A stretch of 64,000 nucleotides of DNA from Algoriphagus sp. Y33 (GCF_014838715.1 NZ_CP061947.1:496001-560000), one strand, 5' to 3'. Counted from the first letter of the stretch, positions 8,065 to 18,247 are shown. Numbers and translations: made by a program. Notes: a model not told the origin generated them from the letters alone.

Positions 8065-10473
8065 ATGATTCGACAATCGGTATTCGTAGTTTTTTTCAGC
8101 ATCTGTTTAATGCATACGTTTTTGGCAAAGGCCCAAAACACAATTACTGGTAAAGTAGTGGATGCTCAAAATCTTCCTCTGGAATTTGCCCATGTGCTGC
8201 TGTTCCAGGATTCATTGTTTCTTCAGGGAACTGTGACTGATTCCCTGGGAAAATTTGAAGTGCTTTATTCCAATTTAGCCGCACCTTATGTAATTCAGGT
8301 TCAAGCCATGGGGTTTTCCCAATTTCAAAGTGAACCGTTTGCCTTTTCAGGAAGCAGGGATTTGGGAAACATTTTACTGACAGTTTCTTCTACTGAACTG
8401 GACGAAATTACAGTGCAGTCCACCCGTCCGCTTTTTGAACAACGGATAGACAGAACTGTCATTCATGTTCAGGACAGAGTGACAAATCTGGGTAGTTCCG
8501 TTCTTGGTGTACTGGGTAGATCACCGGCAGTCCGGGTGAATAGGGGAATCAACCAGATCAGTATGATGGGAAAGGAAGGGGTAATTGTAATGGTGGACAA
8601 TAAACAGGTCAGGATGGAATCTGCCGACCTGATCCGGTACTTGGAAAACCTGAATACGGACCTGGTAGAATCCATTGAACTGATCACAGCTCCACCGGCA
8701 AGTTATGATGCACAGGGTGGGGCAGGTATAATCAACATCAATACCCTCCGTGGTGAAGGAAATTTAGGAGGACAGATCTCAGGTAATTTTGCATATGGAA
8801 AACGCCCGAAATATGGTGTAAATCTATCACTGAATGGAACGGGGGAAAAACTGACTTATTATTTCAACGGAGGTTACTCATTAGCCAAGGACCTTGAATT
8901 GGTTGAAATCGAAACCGAGCTGAATTTTGGGAATAGTCCTATTGTTTCAAGTTTGGATGTGGAGCGAAAGCCTGCGACTGCTATGTATACCGCCGAGTCG
9001 GGACTGAAATGGAAAATTTCCCCTCAAACGGGAGTAGGAATAGGTCTATCCTTATTGCAATCCAATTGGAAAATGGATGCAACTGCTCTGACGAAATCAA
9101 GAGATGAAGGGGGGATTACTTCATCCCAAACTGACAGTTATGAGGAAAATCTGCTTTCCCAGGCCATTCTGAACCTTAATCTTTCCCATTCTTTTTCGGA
9201 CAAAACCAGGGTTGAAATAGACTATGACTATATCAGGTTTGAAAGGGATAACCCAACTGTATACCAAGTTAAAGGAATTGTGAATCAAGATGATGAGCAA
9301 AATTCAGGCTTTTTATCCAGAGCTAAGACACCGCTGGATATCCAGGTAGGGAAAATCGACGTACACAAGGATTATACTGAGAATTTAAGTTTTGATTTTG
9401 GTCTGAAAGGCACGTATTCAATATTTAACAATCAGGTAAGGGTGGCCGAAAGAAACCAGGAAGGTGTTTGGGTAGATATTCCCGGATTTACTGATTCTTA
9501 TAAGTTGGATGAATCCTTGTATGCGGTTTATCTGTCTTCCAATTGGCAGATCACGGATAAATTCAGGATGATTGCCGGGCTGAGATATGAAAACTACGAG
9601 CTCATTCTGGAATCATCTAAACAGGGAAAAGTAAATAATCGGAAAATGAACAATTTGTTTCCCAACCTGCACGGGAGTTTTACTTTTGATGAAAACAATG
9701 AGCTTTCACTCTCATTTGTAAACCGGATCCAGCGCCCAAGTTTCTCTATGCTGGCGCCTTATTTTTATTTCTTTGATGAACATACCCTATTTACCGGGAA
9801 CCCCGAATTGGTACCGTCATTGACCCATCAAATTCAGTTGGTATATCAGGGTTCAAAGCTGAGCACAACCCTTCAGTTGACAAAAGAATCCCAACCGGTA
9901 TTTGATGGCCAACCTGACATGGATTTTGAAAACAAACTCTTGGTAGTACGGCCACTACAAGGATTGGAAAGCCAAAGCGGCACACTTTTAATATCCTATC
10001 CGGTGGAAATCACCACAGGCTGGACAAGCCAATATGATGTCCGTGGAACGTTACAAACCCAGTACCCCATTGTAAACTCGCTTCCGGTTAAATACGCTTC
10101 GGCAAATATTGAAGTTTCCACCACTCAGATTTTCCATGTTTCCGATTGGTTTGATGCTGAACTGAATGCCGCATACTTTTCGAACTACCGTTCGGGAATA
10201 ATGTATATGAAAGAACGGCTTATGCTGGATTTGGGAATCGGGAAAACCTTTTCATCAGGAATTGGGATTTCATTTAATGTGAATGATGTATTAAACACAG
10301 GCAGCCAGTGGCCAATGACCGCTGATTTTCCTACCAATGATTTGGTTTATGATTGGCTTTTTGATGCAGAGGGGCCTATTTTCCGGTTTAATCTGTCGGT
10401 TCCATTGGGAAGTAGATCAGTCCGAAAGCTGGGACACAGGTCCGGTTCCGGGGATGAACAGCGGAGACTATAA
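8065..10473 (+). CDS. TonB-dependent-receptor-like outer membrane beta-barrel protein
   Basis: 802 residues. A signal peptide (residues 1-24, ending LAKAQ) is followed by a CarboxypepD regulatory-like domain (about 25-110, NTITGKVVDAQNLPLEFAHV). Next come a plug-like domain (about 115-225, with SIELITAPPASYDAQGGAGIINI) and a long outer-membrane barrel of the OMP_b-brl type. The protein ends in a polar tail after LSVPLGS rather than in the usual terminal aromatic residue. Its substrate is unknown. It is divergent from a LytS/LytTR pair that may control it. Confidence 0.88.
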   Translation: MIRQSVFVVFFSICLMHTFLAKAQNTITGKVVDAQNLPLEFAHVLLFQDSLFLQGTVTDSLGKFEVLYSNLAAPYVIQVQAMGFSQFQSEPFAFSGSRDLGNILLTVSSTELDEITVQSTRPLFEQRIDRTVIHVQDRVTNLGSSVLGVLGRSPAVRVNRGINQISMMGKEGVIVMVDNKQVRMESADLIRYLENLNTDLVESIELITAPPASYDAQGGAGIININTLRGEGNLGGQISGNFAYGKRPKYGVNLSLNGTGEKLTYYFNGGYSLAKDLELVEIETELNFGNSPIVSSLDVERKPATAMYTAESGLKWKISPQTGVGIGLSLLQSNWKMDATALTKSRDEGGITSSQTDSYEENLLSQAILNLNLSHSFSDKTRVEIDYDYIRFERDNPTVYQVKGIVNQDDEQNSGFLSRAKTPLDIQVGKIDVHKDYTENLSFDFGLKGTYSIFNNQVRVAERNQEGVWVDIPGFTDSYKLDESLYAVYLSSNWQITDKFRMIAGLRYENYELILESSKQGKVNNRKMNNLFPNLHGSFTFDENNELSLSFVNRIQRPSFSMLAPYFYFFDEHTLFTGNPELVPSLTHQIQLVYQGSKLSTTLQLTKESQPVFDGQPDMDFENKLLVVRPLQGLESQSGTLLISYPVEITTGWTSQYDVRGTLQTQYPIVNSLPVKYASANIEVSTTQIFHVSDWFDAELNAAYFSNYRSGIMYMKERLMLDLGIGKTFSSGIGISFNVNDVLNTGSQWPMTADFPTNDLVYDWLFDAEGPIFRFNLSVPLGSRSVRKLGHRSGSGDEQRRL

Positions 10474-10550
10474 TTTGGCTTGCCGATCCAGGTGTCAAAA
10501 ATGGAAAATGAGAGGCATACTGCGGACTTATAGCTCATGGCCGTCTACTC

Positions 10551-10568
10551 ATTAGCTGTTCGTTGTTT
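10551..10568 (-). repeat. attC-like core E
   Basis: On the minus strand AACAACGAACAGCTAATG lies 33 bases past the stop of the VOC gene at 10601. It matches core A (881-898) except for the last two bases. No palindromic continuation is visible, so the rest of the tail has been lost. Confidence 0.45.
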
Positions 10569-10600
10569 TTCTTGTCAAGCTAAACTTTATCCATAGAGCC

Positions 10601-10990
10601 TTATAAGGTGTGACCAATTTCCCAAATGTGTCCAAATGGGTCTTTTAGTTTGCCGATTCTCCAATCTTCTTCGGTAGTCATTGGACAAATTTCTGTCGCA
10701 CCTAATTTTATTGCCTTTTCAAATAATTTATCAGCATTTCTTGTTTGTAAAATTACTCTGATTGAGCTACTTAATTTTAGGTCTGGCCTTAAATTTCCAT
10801 TAAGAGATTCTTCGTTACCCACATAAAACTCCGCCTTTTCAATTTCAATAACCGATGATATTTTTTGGTCAGGCATTTCAAACCTTTTAGTTTCAATAGC
10901 TCCAAAAGCGGATATATAAAAGTCCACAGCTTTTTTTCCATTGTAAACTGTTAGAAAAGGTTTCACAGTTGTAATATTATTATCTTTCAT
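10601..10990 (-). CDS. VOC family protein (PhnB/glyoxalase-like)
   Basis: 129 residues, one complete VOC module with two beta-alpha-beta-beta-beta units: KPFLTVYNGKKAVDFYISAFGAIETKRF in the first half and LFEKAIKLGATEICPMTTEEDWRIGKLKDPFGHIWEIGH in the second. The DPFGHIWEIG ending is diagnostic of PhnB-like members, which include demethylmenaquinone-methyltransferase-like and bleomycin/fosfomycin-resistance-like proteins. The substrate cannot be deduced. The gene is AT-rich compared with its neighbours and has an attC-like core after its stop, as do other accessory genes in this window. Confidence 0.88.
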   Translation of the reverse strand: MKDNNITTVKPFLTVYNGKKAVDFYISAFGAIETKRFEMPDQKISSVIEIEKAEFYVGNEESLNGNLRPDLKLSSSIRVILQTRNADKLFEKAIKLGATEICPMTTEEDWRIGKLKDPFGHIWEIGHTL

Positions 10991-11540
10991 ACTTTTGTTG
11001 ATTTAAAATTACTTTCTATTTTGTTCGTGTGAAGGTTATATCGCTCTACAATCCCTGCTAATGGTCATGTAGTTAATGCTCCTAATGTTCTTGTTTTTAA
11101 TAGCTTGCGCTTCTTTTTTGTTACTATATTTTACAATTGAAATCATAAAATCAGTAATTTATTGGGTACTGCCAGATTGAATCCAAGAGTTCTTATTATA
11201 TCTATATGCAATAAGTGAACTAAAGGATAGTTTCTTTCTGATTGCCGTACCTCTTATTCATATTTCAGCCCATGTATCTGCTTTTGAGAGATAAGCTTTC
11301 CATAATCTGACTTTGGCAAAGTCCAGAGGGCGTAAACCATTACCAACAATATTGATAATAAAACTCTATGTTTGATTGACATAACCCTGAGTCTTTAGCA
11401 GCTGTATATAGTGCCCATGAAATTTCTTTCTACGTTTATGATCCTCTAAAAGTATGCCTCCGATCCACCTTTCGAGAGGCAGGGTTTCGGGTAGGGGCAT
11501 AGACTAATCAGACTTTAATTTGGGTTTACTTTCCGTTTTT
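10991..11540. other. gene-free, eroded stretch
   Basis: About 550 bp without an intact gene. The minus strand carries readable fragments separated by stops (for example around 11090-11350), suggesting an old decayed gene that I cannot identify. The right end, near the lipoprotein stop, is unremarkable. Confidence 0.35.
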
Positions 11541-12323
11541 TCAATCCATCAATCTTTCTGCATTTTCATATATTATTTTAATAGGATTAAGGTCATTAGG
11601 TCGGTAAACAGGAACCCTGTCACAGAAAAAAACCAAAAATGGATACTCCTGGAGGCTGGTCAGAAAGGGCTCATACTCCAGGAGGATCATCAGTTTTCCA
11701 AGTAAAGCATGTGCAGGTAACAAGCTGAAATCATTAAAACCTTGCGCTCTCCGTGCATGAATGGAATGATAGACTTTTTTCAATAAGTTGATTTGTTGGC
11801 TTTCGTTTAGGGTTACCAAGTAAATGCCCTGAATTAAAAACATGTCAAGCGCCTGCAGTGAAATATCAGTATTTTGAAAGGTTCCCTCTGCTGTCATCGG
11901 CGGATATATGTTTTGGCATTCGGGTCTGATCAGATCCAGACGGTGCAAAAACACCGAATTTAGATCCTCTCTGGAATACAACTCATCAAAACTGTTAATC
12001 GCTTCATATAGATTGTCGAATCCATCTTGGAATTCATCAGAGAGTGCAAAATCCAACAGTGACGGAAGCCTCAACAGGCTTTCCAGTAGGGATCCGGTAT
12101 CCATCCCATTCAGTTTGTTTTCCGGAATTTGTTGTACAGCCATCATCTCATCCCTACTTTTCAGTTCAGCCCAAGCCGCAGATCCTGGAGTTATCGGATA
12201 GCTATATGTATTGTTAAAAATTAGTGGCAAACATCCGGTTTCATCCCGATCCGGGTTTTCGCAGGCCCCCAGCAAACTGATGGCGATTACCAATAAAAGT
12301 GGAAGTATTTGTTTTTTTTTCAT
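11541..12323 (-). CDS. putative lipoprotein of unknown function
   Basis: 260 residues. The N terminus MKKKQILPLLLVIAISLLGAC is a textbook lipoprotein signal with the Cys at residue 21. The mature chain is mostly alpha-helical and acidic, with no catalytic motif that I recognise. The upstream 40 bp before the ATG at 12323 is AT-rich and could hold a promoter. It is flanked by decayed DNA on one side and a broken MBL-fold gene on the other, so it is probably transcribed alone. Confidence 0.7.
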   Translation of the reverse strand: MKKKQILPLLLVIAISLLGACENPDRDETGCLPLIFNNTYSYPITPGSAAWAELKSRDEMMAVQQIPENKLNGMDTGSLLESLLRLPSLLDFALSDEFQDGFDNLYEAINSFDELYSREDLNSVFLHRLDLIRPECQNIYPPMTAEGTFQNTDISLQALDMFLIQGIYLVTLNESQQINLLKKVYHSIHARRAQGFNDFSLLPAHALLGKLMILLEYEPFLTSLQEYPFLVFFCDRVPVYRPNDLNPIKIIYENAERLMD

Positions 12324-12530
12324 AATTGAGGGAATGTTAGCCGCTTAAATCACAATGAAGCGAAAAATTGACAGGGATAGTTGGCAAATTTTTCTCATTG
12401 TACCTTTTAATACTAGCTGTGGGTGCATTGGTTGATCAGGATAAACTAAAGGGTTCCCATGCTATTGGATCATGGTAATTGATCATTTGAATTTTATTTC
12501 CATAGTTCCTCATGAGGGTTCTTACCCTGT

Positions 12531-13124
12531 CTAGGGTTTCTCCCGTTGTAGGTTGTTGTTTGCAATAGAAGCAGCCATTTTAATAACCGGGTGATGGGGA
12601 TTGCTAAGTTCCCACCGAAGATAATAAGCATCACCTGCGTGAAGCAGCCAACTCCTTTTGCGCTTGATGGCAAAGGCATCTTTGGTCCTTGGTACATGAA
12701 TAAGCCTCATATTCTTCACTTGAAACATGAATCTCCAAGAGTTGTTAAAATCACCAATACCACCGATGTGATCGGGATCCAAATGTGTACAAATGCAATG
12801 TTTGACTTGCTCTGGATCCAATCCCAGCCATTTAATTGTCCAACAGCGGTGATGTCAACTTTAAGGTCCAATCCCGTGGAAGCAACTAATTCCCAGTCCA
12901 ATATGTCGTAGGGAGAATTTACCTCATAACGTCCAATACCTAAATCCATCATGGCTAACATTTCTCTTTCTTTTAATAGTAAACAATGGCCCACAGCCGG
13001 ACTGATTGCTGTCAGTATTTCTACGCAGTTCAGGTGAAATGGCTCCATGTAAGTATATTGGGTTACTATTTTCAACTAATTGGGGAATATCCAGTTCGGG
13101 TTTTCCAACGATACAGGTTACCAT
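12531..13124 (-). pseudogene. broken metallo-beta-lactamase-fold hydrolase gene
   Basis: Pieces of one MBL-fold protein lie in different minus-strand frames. The N-terminal part (EPFHLNCVEI, AVGHCLLLKE, MDLGIG) is around 12830-13060. The metal motif V-K-H-C-I-C-T-H-L-D-P-D-H-I-G-G is around 12750-12820. The C-terminal GDAYYLRWELSNPHHPV is around 12590-12640. At least one frameshift separates them near 12840. The usual central GHTxGH histidine region appears deleted or scrambled. The family is a single-domain MBL-fold hydrolase; the gene is inactive here. Confidence 0.75.
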
Positions 13125-13410
13125 AAAGTAAAACTCCTGTATTTCCTCATATGTAAATTGTAAAAACGCGACATTGACTCGGAAATTAAAATTACAGGTT
13201 TAGTTGGGTAGATTTGAATAGATACTTATAAGCAGACCGTTTCAGGTACCCGAAGTTTACTATGGCTTTCGGAGAATACTTAATAATACCTGTTTATTTA
13301 ATTCGTTGATCTGATTCCTGAACCTTCTTTTTTTTCCGGCGAAGCTGGAGATTTGGGGTCTGAATTTTAGTTTGAATTGCTTGAAAATTAATTTCTTTGA
13401 TGTTTCAAAG
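13125..13410. promoter_or_regulatory. upstream region of the second LytS/LytTR operon
   Basis: About 285 bp with no open frame. It presumably holds the promoter of the kinase gene, but no clear -7/-33 pair or dyad stands out. Confidence 0.3.
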
Positions 13411-14427
13411 ATGGATCCCAAAACGAAAATTTCCCTTAGTATTTCCTTAGCTCTGTCAGTATTTTTTTTACTGCCATGGATATCACTTTTTGAAATGGCG
13501 GAAATACTTAATCGGACTTTTTCGCGGACCCAGGTAAGTCCAAGAATGGGGTATTTGTTTTTTTCGACCTTTGTCGGCTCACTCGTGTTATTTCAGTTTA
13601 ATTTTTTCTGGAAAAAACGCCTTATTCCGTCCGGAAGCTTCGGGAAGGCTACATTGGGATTATTGAATTTTCTGTTGATCATCTTACTTTCCATTCTACT
13701 TTCGGGCATTCTTCGAATCCTATTTGACCTGGAATATTCCAGAGCATTCTTTTTGGTTTTCCTTTTTCGGCATTCGGGTATCTTGATCATTTGTCTGTTG
13801 GTGGTATATGCTTATGAGGCATCGGAACGGGCTAAACTAGACCAACGGAAACTGGATGCAATGGCACTAGAAAAAAACCAGACAGAACTTGCGGCACTCA
13901 AAAGCCAGATGGACCCCCATTTCCTTTTTAATACACTAAATTCACTTTCAGGGCTTATCAGAAATGATTCCGGAGAGGCAATCCGATTTGTCGGTCACTT
14001 ATCAGACTGTTTTAGATACACCCTCGAAAACAGGGATTCTATACTTGTAGAACTCAGGGAGGAACTGAAATTTCTGCAGGCCTACCTTTATTTGATGCAA
14101 ATCCGGTTTGGAGAAGGACTTTCTGTGGAACTGGAAATTAAGGAATCTGAATTTTCAAAAAAGCTACCCCAGTTTGGACTTCAACTGCTTGTGGAAAATG
14201 CGGTTAAACATAATTTAGTTTCTTTAAAAAAACCTTTGCAAATCAGGATCTTTCAGCAAAATAATGAAATTATAGTCTCAAATAATTTACAGAAAAAGGA
14301 TTCTATGGGATTGAGATATGGTATAGGGTTGACAAACCTTAAAAAAAGATACGAGCTGTTAGGTCATGATTCCGTACGGGTAGCATATGTTCAAAATTCA
14401 TTTCAGGTTACCATTTTGTTACTATGA
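13411..14427 (+). CDS. LytS-type sensor histidine kinase (second pair)
   Basis: 338 residues from the ATG at 13411; a TTG at 13372 would add 13 residues and is less likely. Four membrane segments lie within the first 140 residues. The phospho-acceptor signature is KSQMDPHFLFNTLNSLSG, followed by an N-box-like L-L-V-E-N-A-V-K-H-N and a G-I-G-L-T-N-L-K-K-R glycine box. No sensor domain is visible outside the membrane. Its stop overlaps the start of the LytTR regulator by 4 bp (ATGA), so the two are translationally coupled. The pair precedes a Spy-like gene and an esterase gene, its possible targets. Confidence 0.93.
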   Translation: MDPKTKISLSISLALSVFFLLPWISLFEMAEILNRTFSRTQVSPRMGYLFFSTFVGSLVLFQFNFFWKKRLIPSGSFGKATLGLLNFLLIILLSILLSGILRILFDLEYSRAFFLVFLFRHSGILIICLLVVYAYEASERAKLDQRKLDAMALEKNQTELAALKSQMDPHFLFNTLNSLSGLIRNDSGEAIRFVGHLSDCFRYTLENRDSILVELREELKFLQAYLYLMQIRFGEGLSVELEIKESEFSKKLPQFGLQLLVENAVKHNLVSLKKPLQIRIFQQNNEIIVSNNLQKKDSMGLRYGIGLTNLKKRYELLGHDSVRVAYVQNSFQVTILLL

Positions 14428-15188
14428 AGCCGTTGAAAATTCTTTTGGTCGAAGACGAACCGGGGGCCGCAGCAAACTTAAAAGCTATGCTTTCCAATCT
14501 GGTACCCGATTTTCAACTCTTGGCCATACTTCCAAGTGTGGAAGAGGCCGTAGAATGGCTTCGTGTTAAAGGAAGTTACCCGGATCTTGGTTTTTTTGAT
14601 ATCCAGTTGGAAGACGGTCTTTCCTTTGAGGTATTCACCAAGGTGGTGGTGGATTTTCCGGTAGTTTTCACCACTGCCTTCGACCAGTATGCCATTGATG
14701 CTTTCAAGGTGAACAGCATTGATTACCTGTTGAAACCCATTAATGAAAAACATTTGGCCTTTAGCATTCGAAAATTCGAGCAACTTCGAAAACCTGCGTT
14801 GGATGAATCTTTGATTCTGGATCTCCTTCGGAAATCCAGAAGTTCAAATCCCCGTACATTTTTGGTGCATTTCAGGGATAAGCTAATACCTCTTCCTTCC
14901 TATGATGTGGCATTCTTTTATATAGAAACGACAGTAGTTCATGCCCGTACCCATAAAAACCAAACTTATCCCCTAGATCTTCGCTTGGATTTATTACAGG
15001 ATGAATTGGATTCCGGCTTGTTTTTTAGGGCTAACCGACAGTTTCTGGTAAATCGGATAGCCATCAGGAGTGCGGAATACTACTTCAACGGACGGCTTTC
15101 CCTTCAAGTGGAGCCCGAATCTGAGGAATTGATTTTAATCAGCAAAGCCAGAGTATCCGAGTTCAGGCAATGGTTTGAAAACCGATAA
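14424..15188 (+). CDS. LytTR-family response regulator (second pair)
   Basis: 254 residues. The receiver (1-120) shows V-E-D-E-P, the phospho-Asp in D-L-G-F-F-D-I-Q-L-E-D-G-L-S-F, and T-T-A-F-D with a Lys in L-L-K-P-I. The LytTR domain (about 150-254) contains FFRANRQFLVNRIAI. It binds DNA and probably acts with the kinase whose gene overlaps it by 4 bp. LytTR targets are direct repeats, which cannot be assigned here by eye. The convergent gene at 15199 begins its stop 10 bp downstream. Confidence 0.92.
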   Translation: MKPLKILLVEDEPGAAANLKAMLSNLVPDFQLLAILPSVEEAVEWLRVKGSYPDLGFFDIQLEDGLSFEVFTKVVVDFPVVFTTAFDQYAIDAFKVNSIDYLLKPINEKHLAFSIRKFEQLRKPALDESLILDLLRKSRSSNPRTFLVHFRDKLIPLPSYDVAFFYIETTVVHARTHKNQTYPLDLRLDLLQDELDSGLFFRANRQFLVNRIAIRSAEYYFNGRLSLQVEPESEELILISKARVSEFRQWFENR

Positions 15189-15198
15189 TTGCAGTTCC

Positions 15199-15588
15199 TC
15201 AATTCCCTCCTCCACGTTTTTTCTTCATCTCTTCCCGGATTTCTTTCTGAAATTGCTCAAAAAGGGCATATTGACGGGCATCCAGAACCACTTTCATCGC
15301 GTTATCCCGTTCTCCCTTCAAGGATTTCCATTCTTTGAATTTTTGAAGTTTACCTGCCTTGGAGTTGGATAGCGTACGGATACCTTTCCAATATTTCTCC
15401 AAAATGCCATTGGTTTTTGTTTTTTGGTCCTCGGTTAAATTCAATTGCTTACTGTATTTTTCAAACCGTTCTTTCAAAGCCTGTTTGTCTTCTTCAGACC
15501 AATTTGACTGGGCCTGGGCTCCTGTACCAAATCCAGTAAAAGTCAGAATTAGAACAGTAAAAAGGCTTTTGTTCACCAGTGTTTTCAT
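15199..15588 (-). CDS. small periplasmic Spy/CpxP-like protein
   Basis: 129 residues from the ATG at 15588, which gives a signal peptide ending GAQAQ; in-frame codons up to 15642 add a non-typical leader. The mature protein is all-helical and highly charged, with L-N-L-T-E-D-Q-K-T-K-T-N, the LTxxQ-type signature of Spy/CpxP-like extracytoplasmic chaperones and sensors. It ends in a basic KKKRGGGN tail. A periplasmic stress or chaperone role is inferred from this similarity only. It is convergent with the LytTR regulator, which leaves little room for a terminator. Confidence 0.65.
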   Translation of the reverse strand: MKTLVNKSLFTVLILTFTGFGTGAQAQSNWSEEDKQALKERFEKYSKQLNLTEDQKTKTNGILEKYWKGIRTLSNSKAGKLQKFKEWKSLKGERDNAMKVVLDARQYALFEQFQKEIREEMKKKRGGGN

Positions 15589-15890
15589 GAGTTGGTTTTT
15601 TGATGTGCTCAAAATTGCAAACCCCGGTTGAATCCAAGCCAATCATATTATTCCAATCAGTAGAAATTGCAGCTCAAACTGACTTAACTCCGGTTGAACC
15701 TTTTCATGGTCAGGGAGCAGGCTCAGTTGTCTTTTTTCCAGCTTCAGGTATTTTTTTATAACAGCAGTGGCTCAAACCCGGAATTTTGCCTAACAAAAAA
15801 TCTTGTTTCGACCAGAATGCCTTATCCGACGATGGGCTTATTCCAGCCTCGGGATCCGGCAATATGTTCCCAAAACCAAATTATTTAAAG

Positions 15891-16808
15891 ATGAAAGTAT
15901 CCATGAATTGGCCAATTATCAAAACATTCGGAATAATCCTGATCACCTTGATTTCCTGTGTGCAGGAAGAGCCTCCCAAGGAATTCCGGTTTTATCAGGA
16001 AATGATCATAGACGGAATAAAGAGAACCTACCTCGTTAATCTTCCGCCAAATTATTATCAGCAGGAGGGAACCCGGAAATTTCCTGTTGTGGTTGCCTTA
16101 CATGGCACTGGAGGAAATGCCGGGCAAGCAGAGCGGGATTACGGACTCACGCCCAAAGCAACTGAGTCAGAATACGTCATTGTCTACCCGGAAGGAGTAC
16201 CGAGATCAGGACCATTGGGTATCCGAACCTGGAATGCCGGGAAATGCTGTGACTATGCGATGGAAAGTCAGACAGATGATGTCGGTTTTGTTTCCACAGT
16301 GATTGATGTCATGGTTGGGCAGTATCAGGGTGATCCTAAGAAAATATTTGTTACAGGAATGTCAAACGGTGCAATGCTTGCCTACCGTTTGGCCTGCGAA
16401 ATACCTGAAAAGATCACTGCTGTTGCCCCGGTCAGCGGGACCATGATGGCAAGGAATTGTACTTCAGATAAAGCTCTTCCAATACTGCATATTCATTCGG
16501 TATTGGATAAGATTATTCCTTTTAATGGTGGAATTGGACTGGCAGGATATCATTTTGCTTCAGTTGATTCAGCACTTGCCGTGTGGAGTTCTATTAATGA
16601 GCTTCCGATTGTTCCCCTAGAGAGCCGATTTCAGGATTACACCTATAAGTTATGGGAAAATGGGACAAATTACACCATTGAACTTTTTGTAACTGAAGAT
16701 GGGGGGCATTCCTGGCCAGGTGGTAATATAGCCAGACCCGGAGCGGACTCTCCTTCTTCAGCGGTAGATGCTACGGAATTAATCTGGGACTTTTTTCGGA
16801 GGCATTAA
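15891..16808 (+). CDS. polyhydroxybutyrate-depolymerase/LpqC-type esterase lipoprotein
   Basis: 305 residues from the ATG at 15891; an upstream extension to 15786 lacks a signal. A lipobox L-I-S-C follows the hydrophobic N terminus. The hydrolase shows VVALHGTGGNAGQAERDYG, the nucleophile elbow V-T-G-M-S-N-G-A-M, an acid near H-S-V-L-D-K-I-I-P-F, and a His in D-G-G-H-S-W-P-G-G. This ordering is characteristic of esterase_PHB / feruloyl-esterase-like family members acting on polyesters or ester-linked plant phenolics at the cell surface. The exact substrate is not deducible. An AraC regulator follows 120 bp downstream on the same strand. Confidence 0.88.
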   Translation: MKVSMNWPIIKTFGIILITLISCVQEEPPKEFRFYQEMIIDGIKRTYLVNLPPNYYQQEGTRKFPVVVALHGTGGNAGQAERDYGLTPKATESEYVIVYPEGVPRSGPLGIRTWNAGKCCDYAMESQTDDVGFVSTVIDVMVGQYQGDPKKIFVTGMSNGAMLAYRLACEIPEKITAVAPVSGTMMARNCTSDKALPILHIHSVLDKIIPFNGGIGLAGYHFASVDSALAVWSSINELPIVPLESRFQDYTYKLWENGTNYTIELFVTEDGGHSWPGGNIARPGADSPSSAVDATELIWDFFRRH

Positions 16809-16927
16809 TCCTGCCTCCGTCCTGCCTCACCCGCTTTCTGTCCTTATTCCGGAAATTCGGGTATTCCCCTCCCGTAACAATTAAAAGAAATTTTATCCAA
16901 CAGCTTTCCAATCAACCCCGCACTTCC

Positions 16928-17782
16928 ATGAACTACCAGATTGTTACGCCTCAAATTTGCCTTCGTCCATTCATTCAATACTGTTGGACGCTGGAAACAA
17001 AACGGATGAATTCTGCTGTTTTGGAATTAATAACCACTGCCGATAATTCCTCAGGTATCATGTTACAGTGTGCTCAGTTAAAAGGTGAGGGGCTATACAA
17101 TGGAAAAGGCAAAGCATTGCCAGGCTGTTTTCTGTATGGGCAACAAACTGGTCCAGGAAGATATTTTGTCCAAACACATATTTCAATAGCGGGTGTAGTT
17201 TTTCAGCCACAAGGGATTCACAAGCTTTTCCGATTTCCGGCATTTAAGGCAACCAATAGAATCATAGCATTCAAAGAATTTTGTAGTGAATCGTATAAAT
17301 TCAATTTGAATAAACAATTACCTGCGTTGGATCGATTGGCCTTGCTTGAAACGTTCCTAATTTCAAAAATCCCCGGTAATTCCAGTGAAGATCAATCTTT
17401 TACCAGAGTATTAAAACAAATACAAAATCAACCCGAATTATTTTCCGTGTCAGAATTGAAGGATTTGTTGGGAATCTCAACCCGACAACTGGAAAGAAAA
17501 TTTAATCAGACAATCGGGGTAAGTCCTGGCTATTATTTACGGGTAATGAGGTTTAAAAAAGCAATGGAATTAATTAAATCAGGTGAATTCAATAAATTCT
17601 CAGATATCGCATACTCTTTGTATTATACAGATCAATCTCATTTCATTAAAGAAGTTCGATACTTTTCGGGTTTGAATCCTAAAAAACTAATCGGTTTTAG
17701 ATCGAAGTATTTAAATGAACTGGGGCTCCCGGTTTCTATGGTTAACCTTGCTGATTTTAAAATCACAGACAATTTCATCTGA
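16928..17782 (+). CDS. AraC-family transcriptional regulator
   Basis: 284 residues. The N-terminal 180 residues resemble the DUF6597 sensor domain found in Bacteroidota AraC proteins (IQYCWTLE, GIMLQCAQLKGEGLY, VVFQPQGIHKLFRFPA). Residues 185-280 form the paired helix-turn-helix: SVSELKDLLGISTRQLERKF and FSDIAYSLYYTDQSHFIKEV with the F-x-x-x-x-G-x-x-P-K-K ending. The ligand is unknown. It lies downstream of the esterase gene, which it may regulate. A copy of the 66-bp dispersed repeat follows its stop. Confidence 0.9.
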   Translation: MNYQIVTPQICLRPFIQYCWTLETKRMNSAVLELITTADNSSGIMLQCAQLKGEGLYNGKGKALPGCFLYGQQTGPGRYFVQTHISIAGVVFQPQGIHKLFRFPAFKATNRIIAFKEFCSESYKFNLNKQLPALDRLALLETFLISKIPGNSSEDQSFTRVLKQIQNQPELFSVSELKDLLGISTRQLERKFNQTIGVSPGYYLRVMRFKKAMELIKSGEFNKFSDIAYSLYYTDQSHFIKEVRYFSGLNPKKLIGFRSKYLNELGLPVSMVNLADFKITDNFI

Positions 17783-17810
17783 TTATAATTTGATTTTTAA
17801 AGGCCATATG

Positions 17811-17876
17811 GAATCTCGCTTATATTACAACCATTCCAGTGTGTGTTCCCTTACGTACGGGATCATGCTCGATTTC
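17811..17876. repeat. 66-bp dispersed repeat, copy S2
   Basis: Ungapped match to 6739-6804 (57 of 66 bases). The first 9 and last 17 bases and a central CATTCCAGTGTGTG block are identical. It lies 29 bp after the AraC stop. Confidence 0.7.
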
Positions 17877-18247
17877 ATGTGCTGATAAAAAGCTTATAGG
17901 GAAACCGAAAGTAAACCATTTCAAGGTTTCAGTCCCCTGTAAAACTTTCCAACTGAAGGGTATAACTTTGGGCATTACTTTCATTTTAAAAATTATTTGA
18001 CGCTTATATACAATTTAAGGTAAAGTTGATGTCATATTTTTATTATGGTCAAGACAGAGATTTCACTGTTTTCGTTTTCTTTGAAGAAGTTGGCGGTAAA
18101 ACATTATTGACAATGTAATCAGTATTCAAGTCAAAAGAAATTATCGAATAATTAAATAGAAAAGTAAATACCATTGAGGGTGGTAAGTAGACTTTAAATA
18201 GACTTGAGTACTATCTTGAAATTTTAGCAAAATAATCTTTCCATGCA
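17877..18247. other. AT-rich spacer before accessory block
   Basis: 370 bp, clearly more AT-rich than the genes to the left, without an open frame or strong hairpin. It marks the left border of the accessory block. Confidence 0.35.

Noticed and set aside
12591..12911. Plus-strand open frame of 106 codons
   Set aside because: It is antisense to the recognisable MBL-fold pseudogene and has no family similarity.
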